64,000 bases of DNA from Pegethrix bostrychoides GSE-TBD4-15B (GTDB taxonomy: Bacteria; Cyanobacteriota; Cyanobacteriia; Elainellales; Elainellaceae): assembly GCA_019359155.1 (NCBI GenBank), contig JAHHHV010000066.1, positions 1-64,000 on the forward strand. Direction: 5' to 3'. A program made the position numbers and the translations under genes. Position 1 is the first letter of the stretch. Every line of letters starts with the position of its first letter. The notes under the pieces were generated by a model. The model was not told the DNA's origin. It did no database searches and was given only the letters and a program-made list of their open reading frames with translations. Shown here piece by piece: positions 13,508 to 23,195 of the stretch.

Positions 13508-15838
13508 TTAGGGTGGGATCAAGCCAACTTCCTTCAGAGCATGGTTTAAGGCATTCAAGTCCAGCCAGATATCTTCAATGAGTGCGCTAGGATACATTAA
13601 TTGGTGAATCGGTGGACAGGAGGGCGCAGCTCCGGTTACGAAATAGTGATTTAAGCCCAGATGATGACTCATCGCCCAGTAATACTGCCGGATATAGCCG
13701 GGAGAGAAAATTTCGATGACTGTCGTTTCTGGGGCGCAAAAGATGATGTTGGTCAGACCGCCACCGTGCGGAGCCAGAATAACTTTGGCCTGAGCAAACA
13801 GACTTACCTGCTGAGCAAAACTCAATTGCTCTAACTCCACGACCCGAAACCCCAACGGCTCCAGAACTTCCAGCACGGCGGCTTCATTCAGCAGGCGGCG
13901 ATGGTGGGCGCTGCGACGGCTGATATAGATGCGTTCGTGACCGGGCAATTCGGCATCCGCCAGCGGCAAAAACTGCTGACGCAGAAACCTCAGCGCCCAG
14001 GGTTCTACCCAGCCCAAACTGCCGGGAAACACCGGAGCCAGCAGCCGCTCAGCCTGAATCCAGGGGTATTGATCGGCAGGCAGAATCTTGCTGCTGGGAA
14101 TCCCTAGCGCCCGCAGTGTCGCCTGCTGAAACTCCGCCTGAGGTGCATTGATCCAGAACCAGTCGATCTCGCTGAGGTGAACGCTCTGCCGCAGCAAATC
14201 CAGACGCGGCAAAATATCCACCATCCAGTGAAAATAGTTATGCCCCGATAGCCCGGTCAAGACAGCAACCGATCCGGCGATTGGCGCAGCCTCAGTCTGC
14301 GGCAGTCGCGTTGGCAACGGCTGATGCAAGCAGTCGGGAAGCTGCCCCGGATATTCGCGGCAGAGATCTGGCAGCAATAGCCCGTCCGGCGTGAGCACAC
14401 CTGTCGAGTTGGCAACCATCCAAGGCGTTTGGTAGGGGGTCATCCAGGCTCGCCCCTGGCGAATCTCTGTCACAGACTGGTCGGGAGCTGCTGTGATGCG
14501 GCACCTAGTGCGGCATCCCTGAACCTGATAGACTCCCCAGCCGAGGTAGCATCGCTCAAATCGCTCAGTCAGCTTTTGCAAACAGGACGGGCAGTTCAGT
14601 CCGGCACAGGCACTGCGCTGCGCTGCTAGATCTGCTGCTTCAGCTAGAGCAGGCGGGTTGTGAGTGAGCGGCTCATCCGCGTCCGCGCCCAGCCCGTTAG
14701 TCAGCGCCTGCTGATGGCACAAGGCTTCTGGCCACCGCTGCTGTTCCAAAATTCTGTCCAGGCTGTGGTTCAGTCGGGCATCTGGACGATCAGCCAGCGC
14801 CAGTCGGTACAGCATCACCGCTGCATTCAGCCGCTTTTGCTGCACCAAGCAGCAGCCCAGCTTCAAATAAGTCTCCACCTGCGGCTGAAGCTGGAGCGCC
14901 TGCTGATAGTAAGCCTCAGCCTGCCGAATTTGAGCCTCGCCGCCATAGCGCAGCAGCAGATCTCCCAGCTTCAAATAGGTTTGGGCAAGCTGTTGTGTAA
15001 CTGGCGCTTGTGCAACTGGCGCTTGTGTAACTGACGCTTGTGCACCTGGCGCTTGCATCACCAGCACCGTCCGCCGCTTGGGCGGCTTGGCTCTAGCCGC
15101 TGGCTGGCGATCAGGTTGCAAAAGCGCCGCCAAAAAACGACCACAGGCTTGGCGCGCCAGCGTTAGCTCATCACTGCCCTGAAGCGTCATCGCCCAGTCA
15201 CAAAACGCGCTGATCTGCGGTCGCTGCGGCCAGAGCGCCTGTCGAAAATGTGCCAGTGCTGATGCAGGTTGCCCCAGTGCCAGATAGTCCAGCCCCAGCG
15301 TCGCATGGGCTGCGCTATAGTCCGGCTCCAGTGCCAGCAGTTGATTGAGGATCTCAATCGAGGTGGCTAACTGCCCCTGCTGCTGCATCAGACGACCCAA
15401 GCCATAGCGAGCGGACAGCAGATCTGGCTGCAAGGCAATTGCCTGTCGGTAGGATGCTGCCGCCCTAGCCGGATCGTCAGCTTCCAAAACTTTGCCCAGA
15501 TTCTCGTAGGGTATGCCCCAGTCGGGCACAAGTTCAATCGCCTGCCGATAGGCTTGGATTGCCGACTCAATTTGACCTTGGCTGACCAGAATGCAGGCCA
15601 AATTGTTGTAGGCTCGCACTGCATCAGGCTGTTGAGCAATCACCTGCCCAAACTGATCAATTGCCGCCTGATACCGCCCCTGTTCACCCAGCAAAATTGC
15701 CAGCGCATGACGCGCCTGCGTCAAACCAGGGGAGAGCTGAATCGCTTCTCGATAAGCCGAAATTGCAGCCGACAGTTTGCCCTGTTTCTGCAAAACATAG
15801 CCTAGATTGTAGGTGAGTTCCGACTGATTCAGCTTCAA
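13508..15838 (-). CDS. TPR-GT61 glycosyltransferase fusion
   Basis: A 776-residue protein. Residues 1 to about 240 form tandem TPR repeats (for example AISAYREAIQLSPGLTQARH, AIQAYRQAIELVPDWGIPYE). A spacer of repeated QAPV/TQAP units follows, then further TPR-like units (270-360) and a Cys-containing linker (ACAGLNCPSCLQ). The C-terminal GT61 (DUF563) glycosyltransferase domain (about 490-760) has SGHNYFHWMVDILPRL, RIYISRRSAHHRRLLNE and ILAPHGGGLTNIIFC. GT61 enzymes act in extracellular polysaccharide or glycoprotein assembly. The neighbouring RTX and secretion genes point to modification of a surface product. The TPR part may bind a substrate or a partner. The acceptor is unknown. Confidence 0.87.
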   Translation of the reverse strand: MKLNQSELTYNLGYVLQKQGKLSAAISAYREAIQLSPGLTQARHALAILLGEQGRYQAAIDQFGQVIAQQPDAVRAYNNLACILVSQGQIESAIQAYRQAIELVPDWGIPYENLGKVLEADDPARAAASYRQAIALQPDLLSARYGLGRLMQQQGQLATSIEILNQLLALEPDYSAAHATLGLDYLALGQPASALAHFRQALWPQRPQISAFCDWAMTLQGSDELTLARQACGRFLAALLQPDRQPAARAKPPKRRTVLVMQAPGAQASVTQAPVAQAPVTQQLAQTYLKLGDLLLRYGGEAQIRQAEAYYQQALQLQPQVETYLKLGCCLVQQKRLNAAVMLYRLALADRPDARLNHSLDRILEQQRWPEALCHQQALTNGLGADADEPLTHNPPALAEAADLAAQRSACAGLNCPSCLQKLTERFERCYLGWGVYQVQGCRTRCRITAAPDQSVTEIRQGRAWMTPYQTPWMVANSTGVLTPDGLLLPDLCREYPGQLPDCLHQPLPTRLPQTEAAPIAGSVAVLTGLSGHNYFHWMVDILPRLDLLRQSVHLSEIDWFWINAPQAEFQQATLRALGIPSSKILPADQYPWIQAERLLAPVFPGSLGWVEPWALRFLRQQFLPLADAELPGHERIYISRRSAHHRRLLNEAAVLEVLEPLGFRVVELEQLSFAQQVSLFAQAKVILAPHGGGLTNIIFCAPETTVIEIFSPGYIRQYYWAMSHHLGLNHYFVTGAAPSCPPIHQLMYPSALIEDIWLDLNALNHALKEVGLIPP
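14996..15055. repeat. Four tandem 15-bp repeats inside the GT61 gene
   Basis: Units of the form TGTAACTGGCGCTTG repeat four times with one to two changes each and encode the QAPVT-type spacer. The in-frame unit length allows spacer length to vary. Confidence 0.9.
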
Positions 15839-15873
15839 GGGACAGGTGGATTGAGGCTTGAGATAAAGGGGCT

Positions 15874-16794
15874 TTAGGTGATCGTAAAGTCAGAGGCGCT
15901 CAGGCCGCTCAGGTTCGGCTGGAGCTGGAATAGAGGCACATCTTTGCCGCCCGGCGCGTTGTAGTAAACAATGCCGCTTTTCTGCTCGTAGATCAGCGTC
16001 GCCGTGCTCTCTGCACCCAGGCTAATTTCTCGCACCACCGCAAAGTCAGCTTCACCCAGTTCACTAATCCCGGAACCGGGCAGCAGCGCTTGGCTCAGCT
16101 CAATCTGGTCTTCTCCCGGATTAAAGTCGAAGATGCGATCTAGCTTGCCTGGCCCAGTTGAACCGGGGCCGAACACAAAGGTATCTGATCCAGGGCCACC
16201 CTTCATCAGATCGCGGCCTGATCCACCCTCAAGAATATCGTCGCCGCCGCCGCCTTTGAGGATATCGCTCTTAGCACCCCCAAATAGCCTGTCATCGCCA
16301 GCGTTGCCAATAATAGTATCATTACCGTTCCCGCCGAAGATCTCGTCATCACCAGGGCCGCCCATCAGCGTATCGTTACCTTGATCGCCGCGTATGGTAT
16401 CGTTGCCAGAACCGCCGTTCACCACGTCGATCCCGTTGCCTGCGCGAATCGTATCGTCACCGGAGCCACCGAGCAGGTTATCTGCCTGTGCGCCGCCGTC
16501 AATAATATCATTGCCGCTATTACCCCGAATCGTATCTTCTCCATCGCCGCCAGAGAGCGTATCGTCGCCAGCTGCGCCAGAGATATCGTCGTTGCCCGCG
16601 TTGCCGCCAATCTGGAAAACGGTTGTGTCCCTGGGCTGAGCTGAGCTGATCGAATCATTGAGACTGCTGCCTGTAGCTACAACTGGCGTGCTAGGCGTTT
16701 CTTGAAATGCTTGGATCACCCCTTCACCGATAATGTTTAGCCCGAGAGGACCTGCGGATGCCTGTCCGGGGTTGACTGTGATAAGCTCCGACAT
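15874..16794 (-). CDS. RTX calcium-binding protein, likely type I secretion substrate
   Basis: A 306-residue protein without a Sec signal peptide. About 14 RTX nonapeptide units (GGxGxDxxx) run from residue 62 to 210, for example GDDTLSGGDGEDTIRGNSG. A C-terminal region of about 95 residues has FDFNPGEDQIELSQALL and ends LSASDFTIT, as expected for a C-terminal secretion signal. AGGAG precedes the ATG. It lies directly downstream of the HlyD gene of the type I system on the same strand, separated by a terminator candidate, and is its best substrate candidate in the window. No catalytic domain is visible, so it is probably structural or an S-layer/matrix protein. Confidence 0.85.
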   Translation of the reverse strand: MSELITVNPGQASAGPLGLNIIGEGVIQAFQETPSTPVVATGSSLNDSISSAQPRDTTVFQIGGNAGNDDISGAAGDDTLSGGDGEDTIRGNSGNDIIDGGAQADNLLGGSGDDTIRAGNGIDVVNGGSGNDTIRGDQGNDTLMGGPGDDEIFGGNGNDTIIGNAGDDRLFGGAKSDILKGGGGDDILEGGSGRDLMKGGPGSDTFVFGPGSTGPGKLDRIFDFNPGEDQIELSQALLPGSGISELGEADFAVVREISLGAESTATLIYEQKSGIVYYNAPGGKDVPLFQLQPNLSGLSASDFTIT

Positions 16795-17130
16795 AGTTTC
16801 TCCTGAGACTCAAGCGTGACTAGAACAGTGAATAATGACCGGGATACGCATCTGCTATTTCAGATGCAAAGCGTAACATCAAAATTAAATTTTGAACGGC
16901 TTCAAATTGCTAATTCAATAAACTTAATCAGTAACTTTCAGTGATCGCGCTAGCTCATCAAAAAGCTAAGCCAAAAACTAAATCTACGTCTATCATTGGA
17001 GACTTTATCTGTGGCTGCACTCAATCTGCTATATTTTGATGAATTTAAGTTTAGCTCAGGTTTCAGATTCAGCACGCAGAATATTGGTCAGCTAGAGAAT
17101 ATTTTGCTGATCGGGTCGCCATCAAGTCAT

Positions 17131-17158
17131 AAAAAATCCCTGACCGCAAAGCCAGGGA
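17131..17158 (-). terminator. Rho-independent terminator of the secretion operon
   Basis: Read on the minus strand, a TCCCTG/CAGGGA stem with a 10-base loop is followed directly by six T residues. It lies about 45 bases after the hlyD stop. Confidence 0.65.
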
Positions 17159-17177
17159 GCAGCAAAGCCAGGGAGCA
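17146..17177. repeat. Two exact 16-bp tandem copies
   Basis: GCAAAGCCAGGGAGCA occurs twice without a gap. The first copy forms one arm of the terminator, so the second offers an alternative arm. Confidence 0.9.
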
Positions 17178-17201
17178 GATAGAGTAGGGCTGAGGACGAG
17201 A

Positions 17202-18776
17202 TTAGCGAACGGTCTTGAGGCTGTCTGCCTTACGCGAGAACTGATCGATAAAGATGCTGAGGACGCTGCGCTTGCGGGTGATGACGTTGGCGCTGATTGA
17301 CATCCCAGACTGGAGCGGTATTTCTTCTCCCTTAACGTTGATGACCTGTCGATCTATTTCAATCCGCACTGGGAAACGCGGAAACTGATATTCCTGATCC
17401 GGCGGCAGGGAATCTGAGCCAATATTCACAATTGTCCCTTTCACGTCGCCGTATTCGCTAAATGGAAAGGTATCAATTCGCACATCTGCATGCATCCCTT
17501 CTGAGATAAAGCCAATATCCTGGTTGGTGATAAAGACTTTGGCAATCAACCCATCTCCAGGCACAATCTTCAAGATTGGCTCGCTGGGGTTGGCCACATA
17601 GCCACGACCTTTGGCCTGCATATCAAAGACAATGCCATCGACCGGAGCACGCAGCTCTTGATAGCGCATAATCAGCTGAGCATCGCTGATCCGCTTTTCG
17701 GTTTCGGCAATTTGGTTTTTGTTATCTAGGATTGCCTTGTTGAGCTGGCTGTCAATATTGGCAATCTGCTTGTTGTTCTCTGAGATTTTGTCCAGCAAAT
17801 CTTTGCCCGAAACCGCTACCGTGTTGGCGAGCCTCTCTTGCGCCTGCGTGATTTGGTACTGAATCCGCGCTCCCTCTTGAGTCAGCCTATCTACTTCGGC
17901 TCGCGCCTCAATTACTGCCTGCTCTTGACGCACCACCTGCACCCGCGAGATGCCGCCGTCATCCAAGAGCGGCTTTAAATCCGCGTAGATTTTTTCGTCA
18001 ATCGTCAGGCTTTGACGGGCTGAGACCAGCTGCGCTTGATTTTGGCTGAGCTGCTGCTGAAGCTGCGAGACTTCTAGCTGAGCAGCGGCGGCTCTGGTGT
18101 CGGATTCGGCTAGCCCTGCCTGAAGCCGCGCCTGTTGATCGGAGGAGAGACTGCCTGAGCTGCCCCCCAGCTGCACCTGATAGAGCCGATTTTCCTCAAG
18201 CAGCGCCGCTCGGTTTTGGGTGAGTGACAGCACTTCTGGCGGCAGGTTGAGCTTTTGCAGCTCGCTAACGCTCAGCGCCGAAGCACCAGAGAGCTGAGAC
18301 TGGTAAAATTGGTTTTGGCGAAGCAGCGAATCGCGGATCTGCTCAGCTGCCCGCAGCTCTGAAGCCCCTTGGCTGGGGTCAAATCGCACCAGCAAATCGC
18401 CCTGCTTCACAGACTGTCCGTCTTTGACAAAGATCTCTTCGACCACCGCACCGCTGATCGGAGCCTGGATGGGCTGGACGGCTCCCTGCGGCTCCAGCTG
18501 TCCCTGACCAGGCACCGCTTCGTCAATCTTGGCGAGCGCCGCCCAGCTAACCGTCACCACCGTCACGCCGACAATCCCCATCGCAATTGCCCGCGACCAG
18601 ATGCTGGGCTGCTGCAAGATCACGGGCTGGTCAAACTCCTCGGCGCGGATCATGCGATTGTCGGAACCGCGATTCGACACAATTTCGGATTTTTTGCCCA
18701 GCGCTAGGCGACCGGGCTGATTGCCGTTGCTGCCTTGCTGCGGCGAGTCTTTGGGAGTGCTGTTTTGTCCATTCAT
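17202..18776 (-). CDS. HlyD-family membrane fusion protein
   Basis: A 524-residue periplasmic adaptor of a type I secretion system. A polar N-terminal part (1-55) is followed by one membrane helix (about 62-82, AIAMGIVGVTVVTVSWAAL). A half-lipoyl segment (QGAVQPIQAPISGAVVEEIFVKDGQ, in parts at about 93-117) leads into a long coiled-coil hairpin (about 140-365, rich in Gln/Glu/Leu). The second lipoyl half reads LRAPVDGIVFDMQ, and the barrel domain has KVFITNQDIGFISEGMHADVRID. GGAG lies upstream of the ATG. It is 70 bases downstream of the ABC exporter on the same strand. The outer-membrane TolC partner is not in the window. Confidence 0.92.
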   Translation of the reverse strand: MNGQNSTPKDSPQQGSNGNQPGRLALGKKSEIVSNRGSDNRMIRAEEFDQPVILQQPSIWSRAIAMGIVGVTVVTVSWAALAKIDEAVPGQGQLEPQGAVQPIQAPISGAVVEEIFVKDGQSVKQGDLLVRFDPSQGASELRAAEQIRDSLLRQNQFYQSQLSGASALSVSELQKLNLPPEVLSLTQNRAALLEENRLYQVQLGGSSGSLSSDQQARLQAGLAESDTRAAAAQLEVSQLQQQLSQNQAQLVSARQSLTIDEKIYADLKPLLDDGGISRVQVVRQEQAVIEARAEVDRLTQEGARIQYQITQAQERLANTVAVSGKDLLDKISENNKQIANIDSQLNKAILDNKNQIAETEKRISDAQLIMRYQELRAPVDGIVFDMQAKGRGYVANPSEPILKIVPGDGLIAKVFITNQDIGFISEGMHADVRIDTFPFSEYGDVKGTIVNIGSDSLPPDQEYQFPRFPVRIEIDRQVINVKGEEIPLQSGMSISANVITRKRSVLSIFIDQFSRKADSLKTVR

Positions 18777-18846
18777 CGGGTTGGTCTCCTAAGCAGGGAA
18801 TCGGGCTGAGCGGTGAGTTGAGGGGCTATGAGTAGTAAATCGGCGG

Positions 18847-21846
18847 CTATACCTCGGTTTCCTGTTGCTGATACAGACAGAAGTAGCGGCCTCGGAGCGC
18901 CATCAGCTCGTCATGCGTGCCCATCTCAACGGGTGAGCCTTTATCCATGAGTACGATAATGTCGGCGTTGCGGATGGTGTTGAGCCGATGCGTAATGAAG
19001 AAGACGGTGCGACCATCAAATTCGTCGGCTAGATTCAGGCAGACGCGCCGCTCCGAGTCATAGTCTAGGGCGCTGGTGGCTTCATCCAGAATCAGCAGGC
19101 GCGGATGCTGAAGCACGGTACGAGCAATCGCAATCCGCTGGCGCTGTCCGCCAGAGAGCGAAGCGCCCCGTTCGCCCACTCTCGTATTGTAGCCATTGGG
19201 CAGCGCCATGATAAATTCATGCGCGGCAGCTACTTCGGCGGCGCGGATAATCTCCTCAGCCGTCGCGCCGGGGCAGGTGAGTGCAATATTTTCTTGAATT
19301 GTGCCTTCAAACAGCAGCGAATCCTGCGGCACAATCCCCACCTGCTGACGCAGCGAGTTCAGCTCTACCTTGGCAATGTCGTAGCCGTCGATCAAGATCC
19401 GGCCTGAGTCAATTGGGTAGAGACGGGGCAGCAGCTTCATCAGCGTACTCTTACCCGAACCGCTCAAACCCACCACGCCGACAAACGCGCCCGTCGGAAA
19501 CTCCAGGTTGACGTTGTTGAGCTGATAGGGGCCGCTGGTGCCAAATCGGAACGAGACATCGTCCACCGTCACCTGCCCCTGGATCAGCGGCATTGGAATA
19601 TTGCTGCGATCCAGCTCGTCGGCTTCAGGTGCAGAATCGACAATATCGCTCAAGCGCTCCAGCGACAGCCCCACCTCCTGGAAGTTTTGCCAGAGCTGTG
19701 CTAGACGCAGCAACGGGCTGGTGACATAGCCGGAAATAATCCGGAAGGCAATCAGTTCACCCAAAGTCAGCTCGCCTTTCAGCACCAGGTAAGCCCCGAC
19801 CCAGAGCACCAGCAGACCAGAGAGCTGGTTAAGGAAGTTACTGGCCGATCCGGCGGTCGTGGAAGTCAGCACAGTTTTGAAACCAGCGCTGACGTAGCGC
19901 GCATAGCGGTTTTGCCACTGCCAGCGGGCGCGTAGCTCCATATTTTGCGCCTTCACCGTCTGGATGCCGGACACCACCTCCACCAGATAAGACTGGGTTT
20001 CGGCATTGCGCTCGGCCTTGACACGCAGCTGCCGCCGAATCAGCGGCGAGGCCACCACAGCTAGCAAAATAAACAGCGGGATCGTCGCCAGCGAAACCAG
20101 CGTCAGCAGCCAGCTGTAGAAGAACATGACGACGATGTAGATCACCGAGAAAATCGCGTCCAGCACCACCGTCAGCGCCGTGCCGGTCAAGAAAGAGCGA
20201 ATATTTTCCAGCTCGTTGATCCGGGTGGCCAGTTCGCCCACAGGCCGCTTCTCAAAGTAGCGCAGCGGCAGCCGCAGCAGGTGATCGATAATTTCTGAAC
20301 CCAGCGCCATGTCGATCCGATTGGTGGTATCGACAAACAGATAGGTTCGCAGGCTGGTTAGCAGCGCCTCAAATACAGCCAATGCCAACAGCAGAATCCC
20401 TAGAACATGCAGCGTGTCAATACTCTTTTGAATAATTACCTTGTCGATGATCACCTGAATCATCAGCGGGTTGGCCAGCGCAAAGAGCTGCACAAAGAAC
20501 GAGGCGATAAACACCTCAATCAGCACCCGCTTGTGCTTCTGCACTGCCGGAATAAACCAGGAGAGGCCAAATCGCGCCTGCGGCGTTTGCTGGGTCTGCT
20601 TCAGCAGCAGCACTTCGCCCCGCTCGCCCCAGGTTTCGACAAAGTCAGCGGGCTTGCGGCGGATGATCCCCATTTCGGGCACAGCAATTACCAGCTCGCG
20701 CTCGCTGATGCTGTAGAGCAGGGCAAAACTATCCTGCCATTGCACCATCGCCGGAGCCTCTAGTCGCCCAACAGCGCTGGCCGGAACGCCCACCAGCTGC
20801 GCCTGTACGCCCATCATCTCGGCTACTGCGCCGCAAAGCTCTAGCGAAATCCCGCCGCTGCGCTCCATCTGATTCACCAGCACCCGCCGCACTACGTCTT
20901 GCCGGAAGGGCATATTGAAATGCTGACAGAGCATCTTGAGGCAGGCAATCGTGGACTCTAGCTCGCCCTTGCCGCGCACAAACGGGAATTTTTGGGGTGC
21001 CTGCTGCACCGACATATGGGTCAGACTGGGATCGGGTTCGGGCGGGCGATCGGGCGCGTAGGGAATTTCGAGTTCAGGGGCGGTGGAGGCCGAAACTGGC
21101 AGATCGTCGCTGAGGGCAATCTCCTCGCGCGCATCCTGGGTGACGGCTTCGGGAATGCCGATGATGCGCGCGGGCAGATTGCCGGTCACTTCCAAATCGC
21201 TCGAACTCATGCTGGAGCGGTTCAGGTTGATGCGGCTGCCGACTGGAAAGTTGCTGATGCCGCCGCCGCCGCTGACTAGCCAAATCCGATCTGCTTCGAG
21301 CTGGTTAATGGGAGTCTTGCCGGGGGGCAGATTACAGACGACGGTTTGCTCTTCTGACCGCAGCGTCAGGTCTTTGAGGTCGGCGCTGCCGTTGGCCTGT
21401 CGGTGCAGCTCGGTGCCTAGCAGGTCATAGATTTCAATCGGCGAGCAGCGGTTGCGAAAGGCATCCGCCAGGGTTGACTCGCGCTTCAGCAGCTCCAAAA
21501 AATCGGTGGCTGAAACCGTGAGGCAGATGCTCTCGCGTGAGGCAATCGCCGTCTCGCAGGGCACGCCCCGCACCAGCCCCGCCCAGCCAATCACCGCACC
21601 GGGCTGCAATAGCGAGAGCGTCACGGGCTTTTGGGTGCGCGGATCGTAGCCCAGCAGCCGAATCTGCCCCTGATAGAGAATCGACACTTGGTTGGGGAGC
21701 CGATCTCGCACCAAAACAGCCTGACCAATCCGGTAGCGCAGGAGCTGAAACTGTGCCGTCATGCTGTCCAGCGCTTCGGGCGCTAGCTGATCAAACGGAT
21801 CGACGCTGGCTAAAAATTCTTGAACGTTTGATTTGGTATAAGTCAT
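18847..21846 (-). CDS. Type I secretion ABC exporter with cNMP-binding-like and C39-like domains
   Basis: A 999-residue exporter. Residues 1-150 are a cNMP-binding-like fold, but the phosphate cassette reads VIGWAGLVRGVPCETAI and lacks the usual Glu and Arg. After a linker, a C39 peptidase-like domain (about 295-425) has ELESTIACLKMLCQHF, with Ser where the catalytic Cys of DCG would be. It should therefore be a non-cleaving domain as in HlyB. The six-helix transmembrane part is about 440-725. The ATPase has GLSGSGKST, SLSGGQRQRIAIART, LLILDEATSALD and the ITHRL switch His. Its start overlaps the upstream PPIase gene by four bases. The likely cargo is RTX proteins such as the one at 15874-16794. 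Confidence 0.93.
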   Translation of the reverse strand: MTYTKSNVQEFLASVDPFDQLAPEALDSMTAQFQLLRYRIGQAVLVRDRLPNQVSILYQGQIRLLGYDPRTQKPVTLSLLQPGAVIGWAGLVRGVPCETAIASRESICLTVSATDFLELLKRESTLADAFRNRCSPIEIYDLLGTELHRQANGSADLKDLTLRSEEQTVVCNLPPGKTPINQLEADRIWLVSGGGGISNFPVGSRINLNRSSMSSSDLEVTGNLPARIIGIPEAVTQDAREEIALSDDLPVSASTAPELEIPYAPDRPPEPDPSLTHMSVQQAPQKFPFVRGKGELESTIACLKMLCQHFNMPFRQDVVRRVLVNQMERSGGISLELCGAVAEMMGVQAQLVGVPASAVGRLEAPAMVQWQDSFALLYSISERELVIAVPEMGIIRRKPADFVETWGERGEVLLLKQTQQTPQARFGLSWFIPAVQKHKRVLIEVFIASFFVQLFALANPLMIQVIIDKVIIQKSIDTLHVLGILLLALAVFEALLTSLRTYLFVDTTNRIDMALGSEIIDHLLRLPLRYFEKRPVGELATRINELENIRSFLTGTALTVVLDAIFSVIYIVVMFFYSWLLTLVSLATIPLFILLAVVASPLIRRQLRVKAERNAETQSYLVEVVSGIQTVKAQNMELRARWQWQNRYARYVSAGFKTVLTSTTAGSASNFLNQLSGLLVLWVGAYLVLKGELTLGELIAFRIISGYVTSPLLRLAQLWQNFQEVGLSLERLSDIVDSAPEADELDRSNIPMPLIQGQVTVDDVSFRFGTSGPYQLNNVNLEFPTGAFVGVVGLSGSGKSTLMKLLPRLYPIDSGRILIDGYDIAKVELNSLRQQVGIVPQDSLLFEGTIQENIALTCPGATAEEIIRAAEVAAAHEFIMALPNGYNTRVGERGASLSGGQRQRIAIARTVLQHPRLLILDEATSALDYDSERRVCLNLADEFDGRTVFFITHRLNTIRNADIIVLMDKGSPVEMGTHDELMALRGRYFCLYQQQETEV

Positions 21847-22739
21847 GACGCAGTGGGGGTAACGGCATTCATCAGCGCAGGGTTCGGCTCAGAATTCTTC
21901 TCAAGGCTGGGCTGCGGGCTGAGCTGTGGAGTTGGAGTCGTGCTAGTCAGGGCAGGTGCGGCATCGGCGGCGGCATCGTTGGTGGCATTGGCGATGGCAT
22001 CGGCTGGCTGGGCAGACTGTATCGGCATATCGAGCTGGCTCAACCGCTCTTGCATCCAGCTATTAAAACATTCGTTCAGCAGCCGTTGCCGCATTGATTC
22101 GTCCATTTGAGCCGGGATAAAGCGCTCTAGCCGCACCAGCACCAGCCAGTCTCCCACCCGCGTCGGCGGGCTGATCTGACCGGGCTGGCTGAGGGTGAGG
22201 ATCTGCGCTAGCGTCGGGTGCGGCACGCTCAGCTCGACTGGACCAATCAGGCCATCTGTCTGTGCTTCTGGTCCCTGTGAATAGGAGCGCGCCAGCTCGG
22301 CAAAAGACTGCTCGCCTTCCAGGATCCGGAAATATAGTTCTTGGGCAATCCCAATATCCTTGGTCCGAATCAGCGAATAGATTACCTTATCCAGCTTATC
22401 TTTGCGAGTTAGAAAATAAGACTCTAGCTTCGCCCCCCAGGTTTGCAGCTTAAATTTTTCGAGCCGCAACTCGCGAGTGGCTACAGCGTCAAGCTGAGTC
22501 TGCGTCATGCCCTGTCGCTGTAACCAAGTCTGACGCTCCTCGTCAGAAGTCAGCTGGTTTTGCGTATAAAACTGCTGAGCGGCTTCTTGAGCCTCCTCCG
22601 GGCTGCATTCAATCGACTGGATCGCCTCGTCAATCAAGATCTCCTGAAGAAACTGAGGCAGCATTTGATAGCCCGCCATCAGAGGCAACAGTTCCTCAGC
22701 CGTGATAGAGCGATTCCCGATTTGCAACACTCCGGTCAT
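21843..22739 (-). CDS. Parvulin-type peptidyl-prolyl isomerase (SurA/PpiC-like)
   Basis: A 298-residue protein, first gene of the secretion operon. An N-terminal SurA-like helical part (1-110; LQEILIDEAIQSIECSPEEA) is followed by a PpiC rotamase-like domain (about 120-215). The domain has AQELYFRILEGEQSFAELARSYSQGPEAQTDGLIGPVEL and VGDWLVLVRLERF, here quoted in parts. A low-complexity Ala/Pro/Thr tail ends it. No signal peptide is visible, which suggests a cytoplasmic action. Cyanobacterial type I clusters often carry such a protein; it may hold substrates or assist exporter assembly. The ATGA overlap with the exporter gene indicates translational coupling. Confidence 0.82.
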   Translation of the reverse strand: MTGVLQIGNRSITAEELLPLMAGYQMLPQFLQEILIDEAIQSIECSPEEAQEAAQQFYTQNQLTSDEERQTWLQRQGMTQTQLDAVATRELRLEKFKLQTWGAKLESYFLTRKDKLDKVIYSLIRTKDIGIAQELYFRILEGEQSFAELARSYSQGPEAQTDGLIGPVELSVPHPTLAQILTLSQPGQISPPTRVGDWLVLVRLERFIPAQMDESMRQRLLNECFNSWMQERLSQLDMPIQSAQPADAIANATNDAAADAAPALTSTTPTPQLSPQPSLEKNSEPNPALMNAVTPTAS

Positions 22740-23195
22740 GTTAGCCGTTTCCTTTCGATGCGTAGTGATTCTGATGGTTCTGGCTAGGGCTAACCCTAGA
22801 CATACTTTGCCTTAATTCCCTAGAGATCGGCAGATTGTTATGATTTATTTAGATCATCTTTAAATTGGCGACAAATCTCTACGGCTGATTCACGGGCAAT
22901 TTAAACCGATTCAACCCGATTTGCCCCAATTTGATCCGACTGGAGCAGCTAGTAATCTAGACATGTTCAAGCCCACTCTATATATACAAGTGTTTTCGAG
23001 CCAGATCCAGACGGCCGGGGTGGGAATTGTCAGACTGAGCCGAAGTTAACCCAAATAATACTGATGCCTCAGCTGTCTTGTTCTCAGCTTCATCCTTGAC
23101 CCCTCATAAATTACCCAGGCATGTGGCGCTAATAACATACCTGATCAGGACTGCGTTTGGTAGGCTGAGAAAGTTCTGTTGGTAAGCACTAAACC
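22740..23195. other. Divergent intergenic region, secretion operon / phosphoesterase
   Basis: This 456-base gap has no gene. Near the secretion operon start lies CTAGGG-CTAA-CCCTAG (22784-22799), a six-base-stem dyad about 45 bases before the PPIase start. A TATATATA tract lies near 22980. Both are only candidate regulatory signals. Confidence 0.4.

Larger units (their letters stand above)
16795..17201. other. Intergenic region between RTX gene and secretion operon
   Basis: AT-rich 407-base gap with no gene. It should hold the RTX promoter near 16850-16950. The end next to hlyD carries a terminator and a 16-bp tandem repeat. Confidence 0.55.

Noticed and set aside
16996-17187. 63-codon plus-strand frame between RTX gene and hlyD
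   Set aside because: Crosses the terminator and the 16-bp repeat; no start signal.
21843-21846. Four-base overlap as a sequencing frameshift
   Set aside because: ATGA stop-start overlap is normal translational coupling and both proteins are complete.
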